Source: Maribacter sp. (GTDB lineage: Bacteria > Bacteroidota > Bacteroidia > Flavobacteriales > Flavobacteriaceae). Taken from it: DNA of 64,000 nt. Of the stretch, positions 44,882 to 54,558 are shown in pieces. The notes beneath the pieces are model-generated. The model searched no databases, had not been told where the DNA came from, and was given only the letters and a program-made list of their open reading frames with translations. Every line of letters begins with the position of its first letter. Positions within the stretch are counted from its first letter, which is position 1. Position numbers and translations under genes: made by a program. The DNA lies in the NCBI RefSeq assembly GCF_016744255.1, contig NZ_JADGES010000002.1, positions 1 through 64,000 of the forward strand. The letters are read 5' to 3'.

Positions 44882-44922
44882 AACGAAATTTGGTATAGTA
44901 TTATTATACCGTTATTTTCGTT
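44882..44922. promoter_or_regulatory. Imperfect palindrome upstream of the DUF1800 gene
   Basis: An outer pair AACGAAA (44882-44888) / TTTCGTT (44916-44922) flanks an inner pair GGTATA (44892-44897) / TATACC (44905-44910) with a 7-base loop. It lies 56 bases before the start of the DUF1800 gene in the space it shares with YraN. It could be an operator or an RNA hairpin. Confidence 0.45.
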
Positions 44923-45006
44923 ACAATTTCGAATTTACAATGTTTTCATTATAAAAACGGTGAACGACTTATATTTTCGATGAAACGCACAAAATAGCCT
45001 GAATTT

Positions 45007-45366
45007 ATGGGGACACATAACGATTTTGGAAAAAAAGGAGAACAACTTGCGGCGGATTATCTTCTTAAAAAAGGGTATACCATAAGATATAAAAATTACA
45101 GGCACCTAAAAGCCGAAGTTGATATTATTGCCCAAAAAGGGTCTATTTTGGCTATTGTGGAAGTACGTTCTAGGAGTACGGACTTTATTGAAAATATTGC
45201 GGACACGATTACTAAAAAGAAAATTCAGCTACAAGTATTAGCTGCAGATCATTATGTTACTGATTTAAATTTAGATGTAGATGTACGGTTCGATGTGATT
45301 ACAATTCTTAAGAATAAACACACTTTTGATTTAAATCATATAGAGAATGCATATTATCATTTCTGA
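45007..45366 (+). CDS. YraN (UPF0102) family nuclease-like protein
   Basis: A 119-residue protein of the YraN/UPF0102 family, with GKKGEQLAADYLLKKGYTI at the start and EVDIIAQKGSILAIVEVRSR, the E-D-E-K type pattern of the Holliday-junction resolvase-like nuclease fold (here Glu, Asp, Glu-Val-Arg). The usual lysine is replaced by Arg in VEVRSR. Cleavage activity in the family is not well documented. Confidence 0.88.
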   Translation: MGTHNDFGKKGEQLAADYLLKKGYTIRYKNYRHLKAEVDIIAQKGSILAIVEVRSRSTDFIENIADTITKKKIQLQVLAADHYVTDLNLDVDVRFDVITILKNKHTFDLNHIENAYYHF

Positions 45367-45369
45367 CAA

Positions 45370-45401
45370 TTTGTTTTATTTGTAACAGTTTGTTATATTT
45401 G
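45370..45401 (+). promoter_or_regulatory. Bacteroidota-type promoter with inverted repeat
   Basis: TTTG at 45370-45373 and TATATTTG at 45394-45401 are separated by 20 bases, matching the Bacteroidota promoter (TTTG N19-21 TAnnTTTG). Inside lies TAACA GTT TGTTA (45383-45395), overlapping the -7 box. The next start codon is at 45419. Confidence 0.75.
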
Positions 45402-45418
45402 CACACACAACGTATGCA

Positions 45419-46078
45419 ATGAAAACAATATCTTCCGTAGTAGAACAATACATTAAGAAAAAACCCTTCCTGCAAAGTGCTCTTGCACAAGGAATTATAA
45501 ACCTAACTTCTCTTTCTAGAATTGTAAAACCAGAGATTGAGGACGAACTAGGAAAAGACGTTCGTAATGGTGCGATTGTTATGGCTCTTAAACGCTTATC
45601 TGATGATTTAGAGTTTCGTGCTACTCATAAGATAATTAAAGTACTAAAGAATATTGGTGAAATTACGGTACGTTCTTCCTTAACGGATTATACCTTTTTA
45701 GCTTCGGATACTATTTTAAGACAACAAGCCAAACTCTTAGAAGAAATAAATACTAACCAAGATGTTTTCTACACTTCGTCTAGAGGTGTAAATGAAATTA
45801 ATATTGTGATAAGCAATTTAATGGATAGTGTTGTTGAAAATCTATTTGTTGGCGAAAAGTGCACTCAAAAAGCACAAGATCTATCTTCTATAACGGTTAA
45901 ATTACCTGCTGAAAATGTTTCGGTTCCCGGCATATACTATTTCATCTTTCAGCGCTTAGCCTGGGAAGGTATTGTTCTATACGAGGTAATTTCTACCACC
46001 AATGAGTTTACTATTTTGGTTGATGACGCACAAGTAGACATAGCTTTTAAGACCATCAAAGATTTAAAAACCTTATAA
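45419..46078 (+). CDS. Hypothetical protein with possible ACT-like region
   Basis: A 219-residue protein with a helical N-terminal half (IISSVVEQYIKKKPFLQ, IVMALKRLSDDLEF) and a C-terminal half with ACT-like strand-helix pattern (VPGIYYFIFQRLAWEGIVLYEVISTTNEFTILVDD). Similar proteins resemble the regulatory part of aspartate kinase but lack its catalytic domain. I infer a ligand-sensing role. It is expressed from its own promoter at 45370-45401. Confidence 0.6.
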   Translation: MKTISSVVEQYIKKKPFLQSALAQGIINLTSLSRIVKPEIEDELGKDVRNGAIVMALKRLSDDLEFRATHKIIKVLKNIGEITVRSSLTDYTFLASDTILRQQAKLLEEINTNQDVFYTSSRGVNEINIVISNLMDSVVENLFVGEKCTQKAQDLSSITVKLPAENVSVPGIYYFIFQRLAWEGIVLYEVISTTNEFTILVDDAQVDIAFKTIKDLKTL

Positions 46079-47407
46079 TTAATTATTAATAAGGAATTCT
46101 ATTACTGCTTTATCATCTTCTGGCTTTGCTATAAAACGTTTATCCTTATCTAAAATAAAATAGGAAGGTGTTTGGTTTATAGCATATAACTTTGCGTATT
46201 TCCCCTGCCATTTCCCTAAAGCAAGTGCATGCTCGAAAATCGGGAATTTTGCAATCTCAATTTTCCAATTCATAGCAGCATCTTCAATACCAACAGCTAC
46301 GACTTTAATATTTGGGTGTTTTTTTAACTCTTTATGTAGCGCCGGCAGCTCTTTTAAGCAATGAGAACAGGTGCTACTCCAAAATACCAGAACATAGTTA
46401 GTACTCCCTTCCAAAGTACTTAGTGTTTTTTCTTCTCCCTTTTCCCCCCAACTTATATCTGGAGCAATAGCCCATATGCGCAATCTATTATGTAATTCTA
46501 TAGCATCTATTATATCTTGCTTTCCTTCTTCTACAGCCAGAACTTTTAAATAGTCTGTATATATAAAATCGGATAAATTATTCAATTTACTTGCTGCAGC
46601 CTGTGACCATAAATTATAATATAAATGAAGTTTGTATCCTTTAGAAACAGTTTGTGTATAATAATCTACTTTACGAACATTATTTTGCATTTCTTTCTCT
46701 GTAGCCTCCTGAGAAATTGTCTCTAACGGAAGTGCCGTAAAAACGTAATTAACAACCTTATCCGTTAAAAAACCAGATGCTTGCAAAGTGGTGTTTGTAA
46801 AATTTAACCCATTAAAATAATTCTTCTTTTTGTTTGATATATAGTCCTGAATAGTCTCGTATCCAGAAGGAATATAGGGTTGATTTCCTTTGATAAATTT
46901 CCCAGCTATTAAGCCTTTCGTTTTTATTTCATAATTTGTTTGGACTGCTTTTACATTCTTAAAAATTGCATTGTATTCTCGTACGTTAGTATTCCCAGAC
47001 GTATAATACGTAATAATTCGACGCTCTAAATCATTTAACTCCTTAAAGTAAGAGGTAAAAAGAATATTTTCTTTGGAGCTTATAAAAGCTACTCCATTAT
47101 CTGTAGTAAAAGATAATTCTACATTTTCCTTGCCATTATACAACACATCAAAATAAAACTCTTCTTGAGGCACAGCATAAACCAGTCTATAGGTTCCTGC
47201 GGGAGAATTGGCTGGCATATTTAAAGTAAACGCCCCATTATTTATTGCCGTATCTGCCACATAAACTTGTGTTCCTGGTTTTAACCGATAAGCAATTAAC
47301 CAACTATAATCTTTGGCAGGCTTAAAGGTTCCCGAAATGGTGTTTTGTGCGAAAATTACGCAACTAAATAATAATACTAAACCAAGAATAATTTTTTTCA
47401 TATCCAT
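46079..47407 (-). CDS. TlpA-type thioredoxin-like protein
   Basis: A 442-residue exported protein: signal peptide at residues 1-20, a variable middle part (about 25-310) and a C-terminal redoxin domain with the CxxC motif WSSTCSHCLKELP near residue 350. It belongs to the TlpA/ResA-type redoxins with a large extra N-terminal domain, common in Bacteroidota. It should act on disulfides or as a periplasmic oxidoreductase. The stop lies directly beside the converging ACT-like gene. Confidence 0.85.
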   Translation of the reverse strand: MDMKKIILGLVLLFSCVIFAQNTISGTFKPAKDYSWLIAYRLKPGTQVYVADTAINNGAFTLNMPANSPAGTYRLVYAVPQEEFYFDVLYNGKENVELSFTTDNGVAFISSKENILFTSYFKELNDLERRIITYYTSGNTNVREYNAIFKNVKAVQTNYEIKTKGLIAGKFIKGNQPYIPSGYETIQDYISNKKKNYFNGLNFTNTTLQASGFLTDKVVNYVFTALPLETISQEATEKEMQNNVRKVDYYTQTVSKGYKLHLYYNLWSQAAASKLNNLSDFIYTDYLKVLAVEEGKQDIIDAIELHNRLRIWAIAPDISWGEKGEEKTLSTLEGSTNYVLVFWSSTCSHCLKELPALHKELKKHPNIKVVAVGIEDAAMNWKIEIAKFPIFEHALALGKWQGKYAKLYAINQTPSYFILDKDKRFIAKPEDDKAVIEFLINN

Positions 47408-47475
47408 TATGTTTTCCTAACCGAATGTAATTGGTGTTTATAGACTTTCAAAAACAGTACCAAAACCAAAGTTTC

Positions 47476-50400
47476 TTAAAATTTTAAAGGCTGCATAACC
47501 CGTAATGCCTTCTCTACTGTATTTACGTTTTCAAAAACCAATAATAATCGCAGTCCATTTCTTGTTTGTTTTTCTTTCATTTTACAAACCTTAGTATGGG
47601 CTTGTACAAATTGAAGCACTCGGGTAAAAGTTGGACTTTGATAAAAATCGGATTGTTGGTCTGCAATAAAATAGCCTATGAGTTTCTTTTGCTTCATTAC
47701 CACTTTCTCTAGTCCTATTTGATTGGCTATCCATTTTATCCGTACCGAATTTAATAAATCTACAGCTGGTGTTGGCAATTCTCCAAAACGATCCACCAAT
47801 TCTTTCTCATATTTCACTAAAGCTTCTTCATCTTTAAGAGCATTTAAATTGGTGTACAATGTTAGGCGTTCTGTTATATTATTAATATAATCATCTGGGA
47901 ATAGAAGCTCAAAATCAGAATCTATCTGTGTTTCTTTTACATATACCTTTTCTGCAGGGCCTTCTACTTCTTCATATAAATCTTTAAATTCATTTTCTTT
48001 TAACTCATTTATGGCTTCTGAAAGAATTTTTTGATAAGCATCAAAACCTATTTCGTTTATAAAGCCGCTTTGTTCTCCTCCAAGAATATCACCTGCACCA
48101 CGAATTTCTAAATCTTTCATGGCTATATTAAATCCGCTTCCTAATTCTGTAAACTGCTCTAGGGCTTGTATTCTCTTTCGTGCATCATTAGTCATTACTT
48201 CGTAGGGTGGGGTTATAAAGTAACAAAAGGCCTTTTTATTACTTCGCCCAACACGGCCACGCATTTGGTGTAAATCGCTCAATCCAAAATTATTCGCATT
48301 GTTTATAAAAATGGTATTCGCATTGGTAACATCTAATCCGCTTTCTACAATAGTTGTAGAAACCAAAACATCGAACTCACCATTCATAAAAGAAAGCATT
48401 AAAGCTTCTAATTTTTTACCTTCCATTTGCCCATGACCAATACCAATTTTAGCATCGGGGACTAAACGTTGGATCATACCAGCAACTTCTTTTATATTCT
48501 CTATTCTGTTATGAATAAAAAAAGATTGCCCACCTCTTTGTATCTCATAAGAAATAGCGTCTCTAATAGTTTCTTCAGAAAAACGAATAACTTCACTTTC
48601 TATAGGATATCTATTTGGTGGCGCTGTATTTATTTGTGACAAATCTCTTGCTGCCATTAAACTAAACTGCAAGGTTCTAGGAATTGGTGTAGCTGTTAGT
48701 GTTAAAACATCTACATTTTCTTTGATGGACTTTAGTTTGTCTTTAACCGCTACTCCAAATTTTTGCTCTTCGTCTACAATTAATAAACCTAAATCTTTAA
48801 ATTTTACACTCTTATTTACCAATTGGTGTGTGCCTATTATAATATCGATCTTGCCAGCTTCTAAACCCTCCAAAGTTGCTTTTCTTTCTTTGGCAGTTTT
48901 AAATCTATTTAAATAATCAACGGTTACGGGCATTTCTTTTAATCGTTCTTTAAAAGACCGCGCATGCTGAAAAGCTAAAATGGTCGTTGGCACCAATACT
49001 GCAACTTGTTTACCATTATCTACTGCTTTAAAAGCTGCCCGTATGGCCACCTCTGTTTTCCCAAAACCTACATCGCCACAAACCAAACGATCCATAGGAC
49101 GTTCGCTTTCCATATCTTGTTTAATATCGGCAGTTGCTTTACCTTGATCAGGTGTATCTTCGTATATAAAAGAAGCTTCTAACTCATGTTGCAAATAACT
49201 ATCTGGAGCATATTGAAAACCTTTTTCTAATCTTCTTTTGGCATATACTTTTATTAAATCGAAAGCTATTTTCTTAACTCTAGATTTTGTTTTTTGTTTT
49301 AGCTTTTTCCAAGCTGCAGAACCGAGTTTAAAAATCTTTGGCGGATTACCATCCTTACCCGTAAACTTAGATATTTTGTGTAGAGAATGAATACTTACAT
49401 AAAGTATATCTCTTTCTCCATACATTAATTTTATAGCCTCTTGTTTTTTACCTTCTACATCAATCTTTTGTAGTCCTCCAAACTTTCCTATGCCATGGTC
49501 TATATGGGTAACATAATCGCCAGTTTCTAGTTTTGTAAGTTCTTTTAAGGTAATTGCCTGCTTTTTAGCATAACCATTTTTTAAATGGAATTTATGATAG
49601 CGCTCAAAAATTTGGTGATCCGTATAACAAGCTATTTTAAGGTTATCATTAATAAACCCTTGGTGCAAAGAAAAAACTATGGTTTTATAATGCACCTCTT
49701 CTTCTACCTCATCAAAAATATCATGAAAACGCTGCGCTTGTTGGTCCGTTGCACAAAAAATATAGTTCGTATACCCTTTGGCTTTATTGGTATTTAAATC
49801 TTTAATAAGTAAATCGAACTTTTTATTAAAAGACGGTTGGGGCTTTGTTTTATAAACCACTTCTTCTGCTGGCTTTGTAGACAATTTTGTTAATGCGGTG
49901 GCATTTTTCCCAAGTGTTACTAATCTAAATGCTGCCAGTTGTCCTTTAAGTAATTTTGCATTAACAAAAAGTTCTAATGGCTCGGCATGTTTTATGTCTT
50001 CGGATAATTTTGCAAATGCTGTTATGGCCTTTGCAAAAAAGGTATCTAACTGATCTAAAAGAAAGTCTATATTTTTTACAAAAATAACCGTATCCTTAGC
50101 CACATAATTTAAAAAACTTTCTCTAGTTTCTTCTGAAAATTTATTCTCAACATTAGGAATAATAGTAATTTTACTGATTTTCTCGGTAGAAAGTTGTGTT
50201 TCTACATCAAAAGTCCGAATACTATCAATTTCATCTCCAAAAAACTCAATTCTATAGGGCTGGTCGTGCGAAAAAGAGAATACATCAACAATACCACCCC
50301 GAACAGAAAACTCTCCTGGCTCGGTAACAAAATCTACTCTTTTAAATTTATATTCAAATAAAACTTCGTTTAAAAAATCTAAGCTTAAGGTGTCATCTAC

Positions 50401-50856
50401 CTTTATTTTTAATGTATTTTTCTCTAGTTCTTTCCGGGTAACTACCTTTTCGAAAATTGCCTCTGGATAGGTAACAATTACAGCAGGTTTCTTTCTGGAA
50501 TTTATTCTATTTAAAACTTCTGCTCTTAAAAGTACGTTAGCATTATCCGTTTCTTCAATTTGGTAGGCTCTACGGTAACTTCCTGGGTAAAAAAGCACCT
50601 CTTTTTCACCAATAAATTGTTCCAAATCATTGAGGTAGTATGCGGCCTCTTCTTTATCATTAAAAATTAAGAGAAAAGGAGCTTCTGCTTGTTTAAATAC
50701 ATCTGCTATAACAAAAGACAAAGCAGAGCCCATTACTCCTGTTAAAGCAACATTTTTTTCGGATTGAACAATAGTATTTTTCAGTTTCTGCGATTGCGGA
50801 GACTGTGCAAAACCTTGTTGAATAGTAGAATAGGTCAACGGTATAAATTTATGCAA
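47476..50856 (-). CDS. mfd: Transcription-repair coupling factor
   Basis: A 1126-residue Mfd: UvrB-like region at the N-terminus, an RNAP-interaction (CarD/CdnL-like) region near 470 (LETGDYVTHIDHGIGKFGG), a Superfamily 2 helicase with CGDVGFGKTEVA (Walker A, near 595), LIVDEEQKFGV (DEEQ, near 700) and the second RecA domain, then the C-terminal autoinhibition region. It removes stalled RNA polymerase and recruits UvrA. All motifs are present. Confidence 0.95.
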   Translation of the reverse strand: MHKFIPLTYSTIQQGFAQSPQSQKLKNTIVQSEKNVALTGVMGSALSFVIADVFKQAEAPFLLIFNDKEEAAYYLNDLEQFIGEKEVLFYPGSYRRAYQIEETDNANVLLRAEVLNRINSRKKPAVIVTYPEAIFEKVVTRKELEKNTLKIKVDDTLSLDFLNEVLFEYKFKRVDFVTEPGEFSVRGGIVDVFSFSHDQPYRIEFFGDEIDSIRTFDVETQLSTEKISKITIIPNVENKFSEETRESFLNYVAKDTVIFVKNIDFLLDQLDTFFAKAITAFAKLSEDIKHAEPLELFVNAKLLKGQLAAFRLVTLGKNATALTKLSTKPAEEVVYKTKPQPSFNKKFDLLIKDLNTNKAKGYTNYIFCATDQQAQRFHDIFDEVEEEVHYKTIVFSLHQGFINDNLKIACYTDHQIFERYHKFHLKNGYAKKQAITLKELTKLETGDYVTHIDHGIGKFGGLQKIDVEGKKQEAIKLMYGERDILYVSIHSLHKISKFTGKDGNPPKIFKLGSAAWKKLKQKTKSRVKKIAFDLIKVYAKRRLEKGFQYAPDSYLQHELEASFIYEDTPDQGKATADIKQDMESERPMDRLVCGDVGFGKTEVAIRAAFKAVDNGKQVAVLVPTTILAFQHARSFKERLKEMPVTVDYLNRFKTAKERKATLEGLEAGKIDIIIGTHQLVNKSVKFKDLGLLIVDEEQKFGVAVKDKLKSIKENVDVLTLTATPIPRTLQFSLMAARDLSQINTAPPNRYPIESEVIRFSEETIRDAISYEIQRGGQSFFIHNRIENIKEVAGMIQRLVPDAKIGIGHGQMEGKKLEALMLSFMNGEFDVLVSTTIVESGLDVTNANTIFINNANNFGLSDLHQMRGRVGRSNKKAFCYFITPPYEVMTNDARKRIQALEQFTELGSGFNIAMKDLEIRGAGDILGGEQSGFINEIGFDAYQKILSEAINELKENEFKDLYEEVEGPAEKVYVKETQIDSDFELLFPDDYINNITERLTLYTNLNALKDEEALVKYEKELVDRFGELPTPAVDLLNSVRIKWIANQIGLEKVVMKQKKLIGYFIADQQSDFYQSPTFTRVLQFVQAHTKVCKMKEKQTRNGLRLLLVFENVNTVEKALRVMQPLKF

Positions 50857-50979
50857 ATATAACTTCTACTGTCATTGCTAACAAAAAGGAACCCTATTTT
50901 TTATTACAACTAATTACCGAAGTAATTAAACATCTAATCAAAAAAAAATAGAAGAATCTAAATAGTTGTTTTAAAAAAT

Positions 50980-50987
50980 TATATTTG
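50980..50987 (+). promoter_or_regulatory. -7 box of the TerB gene
   Basis: TATATTTG matches TAnnTTTG and lies 22 bases before the TerB start. No clear TTTG is found about 20 bases upstream, so the -33 part is weak. Confidence 0.55.
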
Positions 50988-51009
50988 TAATCTTAAACAA
51001 CAAGAATTT

Positions 51010-51441
51010 ATGTCAATTTCAGATTTATTTGATAGCGGATTTCAAAAAAGAAACCAAGATCATTTTGCAGCCATTGTAAAAGTAGCAATGAGCGATGGAG
51101 TAATTACAGACGATGAAAAGGCTTTTTTAGATAGATTAGCAAAAAAATTAGATATCTCCGAGCATGATTATGCTGAGATTTTAAAAGATTACCAAGGAAA
51201 GCCAATTAACCCTCCTACCAGTTACGATAGCCGCTTGGAAAGGTTATACGATTTAGCTCGTATGGTTTATGCCGATAACGAATTAGGAGCAAAACAAACA
51301 GTTATGCTACAACGCTTAGGTGTTGGCTTAGGATTTTCTCCAGGGAACGTAGCCTATGTTGTAGACAAAGCTTTAAAATTAGTAGATGCAGGAGTTGATT
51401 TGGACAACTTTATAGAAGAAATAAAGAATATGAATCGATAA
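51010..51441 (+). CDS. TerB family protein
   Basis: A 143-residue TerB-like helical protein with MSDGVITDDEKAFLDRLAKKLDIS near residue 28-52 and a second half with DLARMVYADNELGAKQTVMLQRLG, the two-repeat pattern of TerB domains with metal-binding acidic residues. The family is linked to tellurite resistance and to stress or membrane-associated roles, but most members have unknown function. Confidence 0.85.
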   Translation: MSISDLFDSGFQKRNQDHFAAIVKVAMSDGVITDDEKAFLDRLAKKLDISEHDYAEILKDYQGKPINPPTSYDSRLERLYDLARMVYADNELGAKQTVMLQRLGVGLGFSPGNVAYVVDKALKLVDAGVDLDNFIEEIKNMNR

Positions 51442-51458
51442 TCCATCGGAATAAAAAT

Positions 51459-51491
51459 AAAAAAGCGGTCTTTGAAAAGACCGCTTTTTTT
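51459..51491. terminator. Bidirectional terminator
   Basis: A strong hairpin AAAAAAGCGGTCTTT / AAAGACCGCTTTTTT with loop GA lies between the converging TerB and FBPase genes. A-run and T-run on both sides allow termination in both directions. Confidence 0.93.
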
Positions 51492-51493
51492 AT

Positions 51494-52501
51494 TTACGCA
51501 TGTTTAGCAATACATTCATGCAATTTCTTCACCATATTTTTACTTCCACAAAAGAAAGGTACCCTTTGGTGTAATTCTGTTGGCTCTATATCTAAAATAC
51601 GGCCAAATCCGTCACTAGCTAAACCATTAGCTTGCTCTGCTAAATAAGCCATAGGGTTACACTCATATAATAAACGAAGTTTTCCGTTTTCGGCTATATT
51701 ACTTTTTGGATACATATAAATACCTCCCTTTATCATGTTTCTATGAAAATCAGAAACTAAAGAACCAATGTACCTAGAAGTATAAGGTCTATCTCCTTCT
51801 TCCTCTTGGCAGTATTTTATATAATCTTTTACCCCTTGTAAAAAATGCACATAATTACCTTCATTAACAGAATATATTTTACCAGATTCTGGAAATTCCA
51901 TATCTGGGTGCGAAAGATAAAAAGTACCTAAAGCAGGGTTTAAAGTAAATCCGTTTACACCAGCACCAGTACTATATACTAACATGGTAGATGTACCATA
52001 CACAATATACCCTGCGGCTACTTGCTCTCTTCCTTTTTGTAAAAAATCTTTCAACTCTACAGGAGTACCTACAGGAGTTATCCTTCTGTATATAGAGAAA
52101 ATAGTCCCTACGGAAACATTTACATCGATATTAGAAGAACCATCTAAAGGGTCTATTAATACAACATATTTATTCTGATGGTTGTCATCACTACTATTAA
52201 TTGTAATAAAATCATCTTCTTCTTCAGAAGCAATTCCACAAACAATCTCTCTGTTTTTTAATGTTTGGATAAATTTTTCATTAGCCATAACATCTAATTT
52301 TTGTTGGTTTTCACCCTGTATATTAGTGTCTCCGGCTGCACCCAAAATATCTACAAGTCCTGCTTTGTTCACCTCATGGTTCACAACTTTAGCAGCTAAT
52401 CGTATCGCATTTATAAGTTTAGAAAGCTCTCCAGAAGTATATTGAAATGCAGATTGGTTTTCAATAATAAACTCTCCTAATGTTTTATGTTTTTTAAGCA
52501 T
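51494..52501 (-). CDS. fbp: Fructose-1,6-bisphosphatase class 1
   Basis: A 335-residue class 1 FBPase with the metal-binding signature [22 protein letters not shown] near residue 118 and the other acidic ligands in ASEEEDDFI. It removes the 1-phosphate of fructose-1,6-bisphosphate in gluconeogenesis. The gene stands alone between two terminator or promoter regions. Confidence 0.95.
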   Translation of the reverse strand: MLKKHKTLGEFIIENQSAFQYTSGELSKLINAIRLAAKVVNHEVNKAGLVDILGAAGDTNIQGENQQKLDVMANEKFIQTLKNREIVCGIASEEEDDFITINSSDDNHQNKYVVLIDPLDGSSNIDVNVSVGTIFSIYRRITPVGTPVELKDFLQKGREQVAAGYIVYGTSTMLVYSTGAGVNGFTLNPALGTFYLSHPDMEFPESGKIYSVNEGNYVHFLQGVKDYIKYCQEEEGDRPYTSRYIGSLVSDFHRNMIKGGIYMYPKSNIAENGKLRLLYECNPMAYLAEQANGLASDGFGRILDIEPTELHQRVPFFCGSKNMVKKLHECIAKHA

Positions 52502-52592
52502 TGTACTGATTGTGTTTATTTGATTACAAATATCGCCAATTTTGTGAAACTATAACGTTATCGATATTATTTCATTTTTAAATTTATAACTA

Positions 52593-52612
52593 TGTGTTAT
52601 ATTTGTAACACA
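52593..52612 (+). promoter_or_regulatory. -7 box overlapping an inverted repeat, upstream of GNAT-lysC
   Basis: TATATTTG (52598-52605) fits TAnnTTTG and is embedded in TGTGTTA (52593-52599) / TAACACA (52606-52612), an inverted repeat around the box. The -33 place holds only T-rich sequence. The following leader is about 90 bases long before the GNAT start and is possibly a regulatory leader for the downstream aspartate kinase. Confidence 0.5.
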
Positions 52613-52698
52613 CAATTAAAAAATGTAATTAGGGGCAATTAATAGCAGAACGCCTTTTTTATTTTAGAATTGTATTAAATACTTAAAATATTAAACCA

Positions 52699-53181
52699 AT
52701 GAGCTTTACTATTAGAGATAGCAAAATAACAGATGTACCAGAGATATTATCTTTGATTAAAGAACTTGCCGTTTTTGAAAAAGAAGAAAACGCAGTAGAA
52801 GTTACAGAGCAACAGTTGGCAGTTGATGGGTTTGGAGAAAACCCTCTATTTCATTGTTTTGTTGCGGAGAGTAAGTCCAAAATTGTCGGTATTGCTTTGG
52901 TTTACCCTAGGTATTCTACATGGAAAGGCCCTATCCTTCATTTAGAAGATCTTATGGTATCAGAAAAATTTAGAGGTACTGGTTTAGGAAATGCCCTACT
53001 TACTTCTGTTGTAAAGCATGGCAATAATTTAGGTGTAAAAAGAATCTCTTGGGAAGTAATAGATTGGAACGAAAGAGCAATAGCCTTTTACGAATCTAAA
53101 GGAGCTAACGTTATGAGAGATTGGGATGTTGTTCATTTAGACGAGCAAAGTATCGCAAATTTTTTAAAGAATAGTAATTAA
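52699..53181 (+). CDS. GNAT N-acetyltransferase (SSAT-like)
   Basis: A 160-residue GNAT enzyme with the acetyl-CoA loop RGTGLGNALL near residue 96 and the C-terminal WEVIDWNERAIAFYESKGA motif, which resembles diamine/spermidine acetyltransferases. It precedes aspartate kinase by 41 bases and likely shares the transcript. The substrate is open. Confidence 0.85.
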   Translation: MSFTIRDSKITDVPEILSLIKELAVFEKEENAVEVTEQQLAVDGFGENPLFHCFVAESKSKIVGIALVYPRYSTWKGPILHLEDLMVSEKFRGTGLGNALLTSVVKHGNNLGVKRISWEVIDWNERAIAFYESKGANVMRDWDVVHLDEQSIANFLKNSN

Positions 53182-53222
53182 AGTCTTTCTTCCTTTTGGG
53201 GAAGAACTAAAAAATAGTTTTA

Positions 53223-54473
53223 ATGAGAGTTTTTAAATTTGGAGGAGCGTCTGTAAAAGATGCAGATGGTGTAAAAAATATTGTAAAAGTATTACAAGAG
53301 GTAGGTTATAAAAACACCCTAGTAATTGTTTCCGCAATGGGTAAAACTACCAACGGTATGGAGGCTATTGTCAATGCATACTTTAAAGACAAGCCAATTT
53401 TATCTTCTAAAATTCAAGAAGTTATAGAATACCACAATAACATATTGAGAGATTTGTTTCCAAATACAGAGCATGTAGTTTACAAAAGAGTAAAAGAATT
53501 GTTTGGTGAAGTTCAAGGATTCCTTGCTTGGAATAAATCTCCAAATTATAATTTTGTCTATGATCAGGTAGTTGGTTATGGCGAATTGGTATCTACCAGT
53601 ATTATTAGCGCCTATTTAAATGAAATTGGCTTACAAAACACTTGGTTAGATGTTCGAAACCTAATTAAAACCAATAATACTTATCGAGACACTAATGTCA
53701 ACTGGGATAAAACACAAGAACAAATTACTGAAAAGGTTAATAAAAAGGTTCTAAACATCACCCAAGGATTTCTAGGTAGCGATGACAACAATTTCACGAC
53801 TACCTTGGGTAGAGAAGGTTCGGATTATACTGCGGCAATTTTAGCCTATTGCCTAAATGCAGATTCTGTTACTATTTGGAAAGATGTTCCTGGTGTTTTA
53901 AATGCAGATCCAAGGTATTTTAAAGAAACCCAACTTTTAAACAAAATATCCTATAGAGAAGCTATTGAACTTGCTTTTTATGGCGCATCCGTAATTCACC
54001 CTAAAACTTTACAACCACTACAACGTAAGGAAATTCCTTTGCACGTAAAATCCTTCCTAAATCCTAAAAATGAAGGTACTACAGTGGGGAAAGGGAATGA
54101 CATAGAGCCTAAGGTTCCCTGCTTTATTGTTAAAAAAGACCAAGTTTTAATGAAATTATCTTCTTTAGATTTTTCTTTTATTGTTGAAGATAATATAAGT
54201 GAGCTATTTAAGCTATTCCATGATTATAAAATGAAGGTAGATTTAATTCAAAATTCCGCTATTAGTTTCTCCGTATGTGTAGATAACCGATTTGGTCGCC
54301 TGCAAGAGTTACTTAATACGTTAAAAAGCAGGTTTAAAGTGGTTCACCAAGAAGGGGTGTCTCTATATACTATTCGCCATTTTAATACCGACGCCATAGC
54401 ATCTTTACAAAACGGATATGAAATTCTATTAGAGCAACGAGCAAAGGAAACCGTGCAATTAGTGGTAAAATAA
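53223..54473 (+). CDS. lysC: Aspartate kinase
   Basis: A 416-residue monofunctional aspartate kinase. The N-terminus reads KFGGASVKDADGVK (usual KFGGTSV), and the conserved TTLGREGSDYTAAILA and VTIWKDVPGVLNADPR segments are present. ACT regions follow from about residue 300. It phosphorylates aspartate for lysine, threonine and methionine synthesis. The GGAS in place of GGTS is a small change of unknown weight. Confidence 0.93.
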   Translation: MRVFKFGGASVKDADGVKNIVKVLQEVGYKNTLVIVSAMGKTTNGMEAIVNAYFKDKPILSSKIQEVIEYHNNILRDLFPNTEHVVYKRVKELFGEVQGFLAWNKSPNYNFVYDQVVGYGELVSTSIISAYLNEIGLQNTWLDVRNLIKTNNTYRDTNVNWDKTQEQITEKVNKKVLNITQGFLGSDDNNFTTTLGREGSDYTAAILAYCLNADSVTIWKDVPGVLNADPRYFKETQLLNKISYREAIELAFYGASVIHPKTLQPLQRKEIPLHVKSFLNPKNEGTTVGKGNDIEPKVPCFIVKKDQVLMKLSSLDFSFIVEDNISELFKLFHDYKMKVDLIQNSAISFSVCVDNRFGRLQELLNTLKSRFKVVHQEGVSLYTIRHFNTDAIASLQNGYEILLEQRAKETVQLVVK

Positions 54474-54558
54474 TCATAAAACTCTTCTTCCTAAATCCAA
54501 AGGAAGCTCGTTAGAGTCGTTTTTTGTTATATTTACAGTTCCGAAATTTTTTAAATCT

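Noticed and set aside
45419..46078. Aspartate kinase
   Set aside because: Only an ACT-like resemblance; the kinase domain is absent, and a full lysC lies at 53223.
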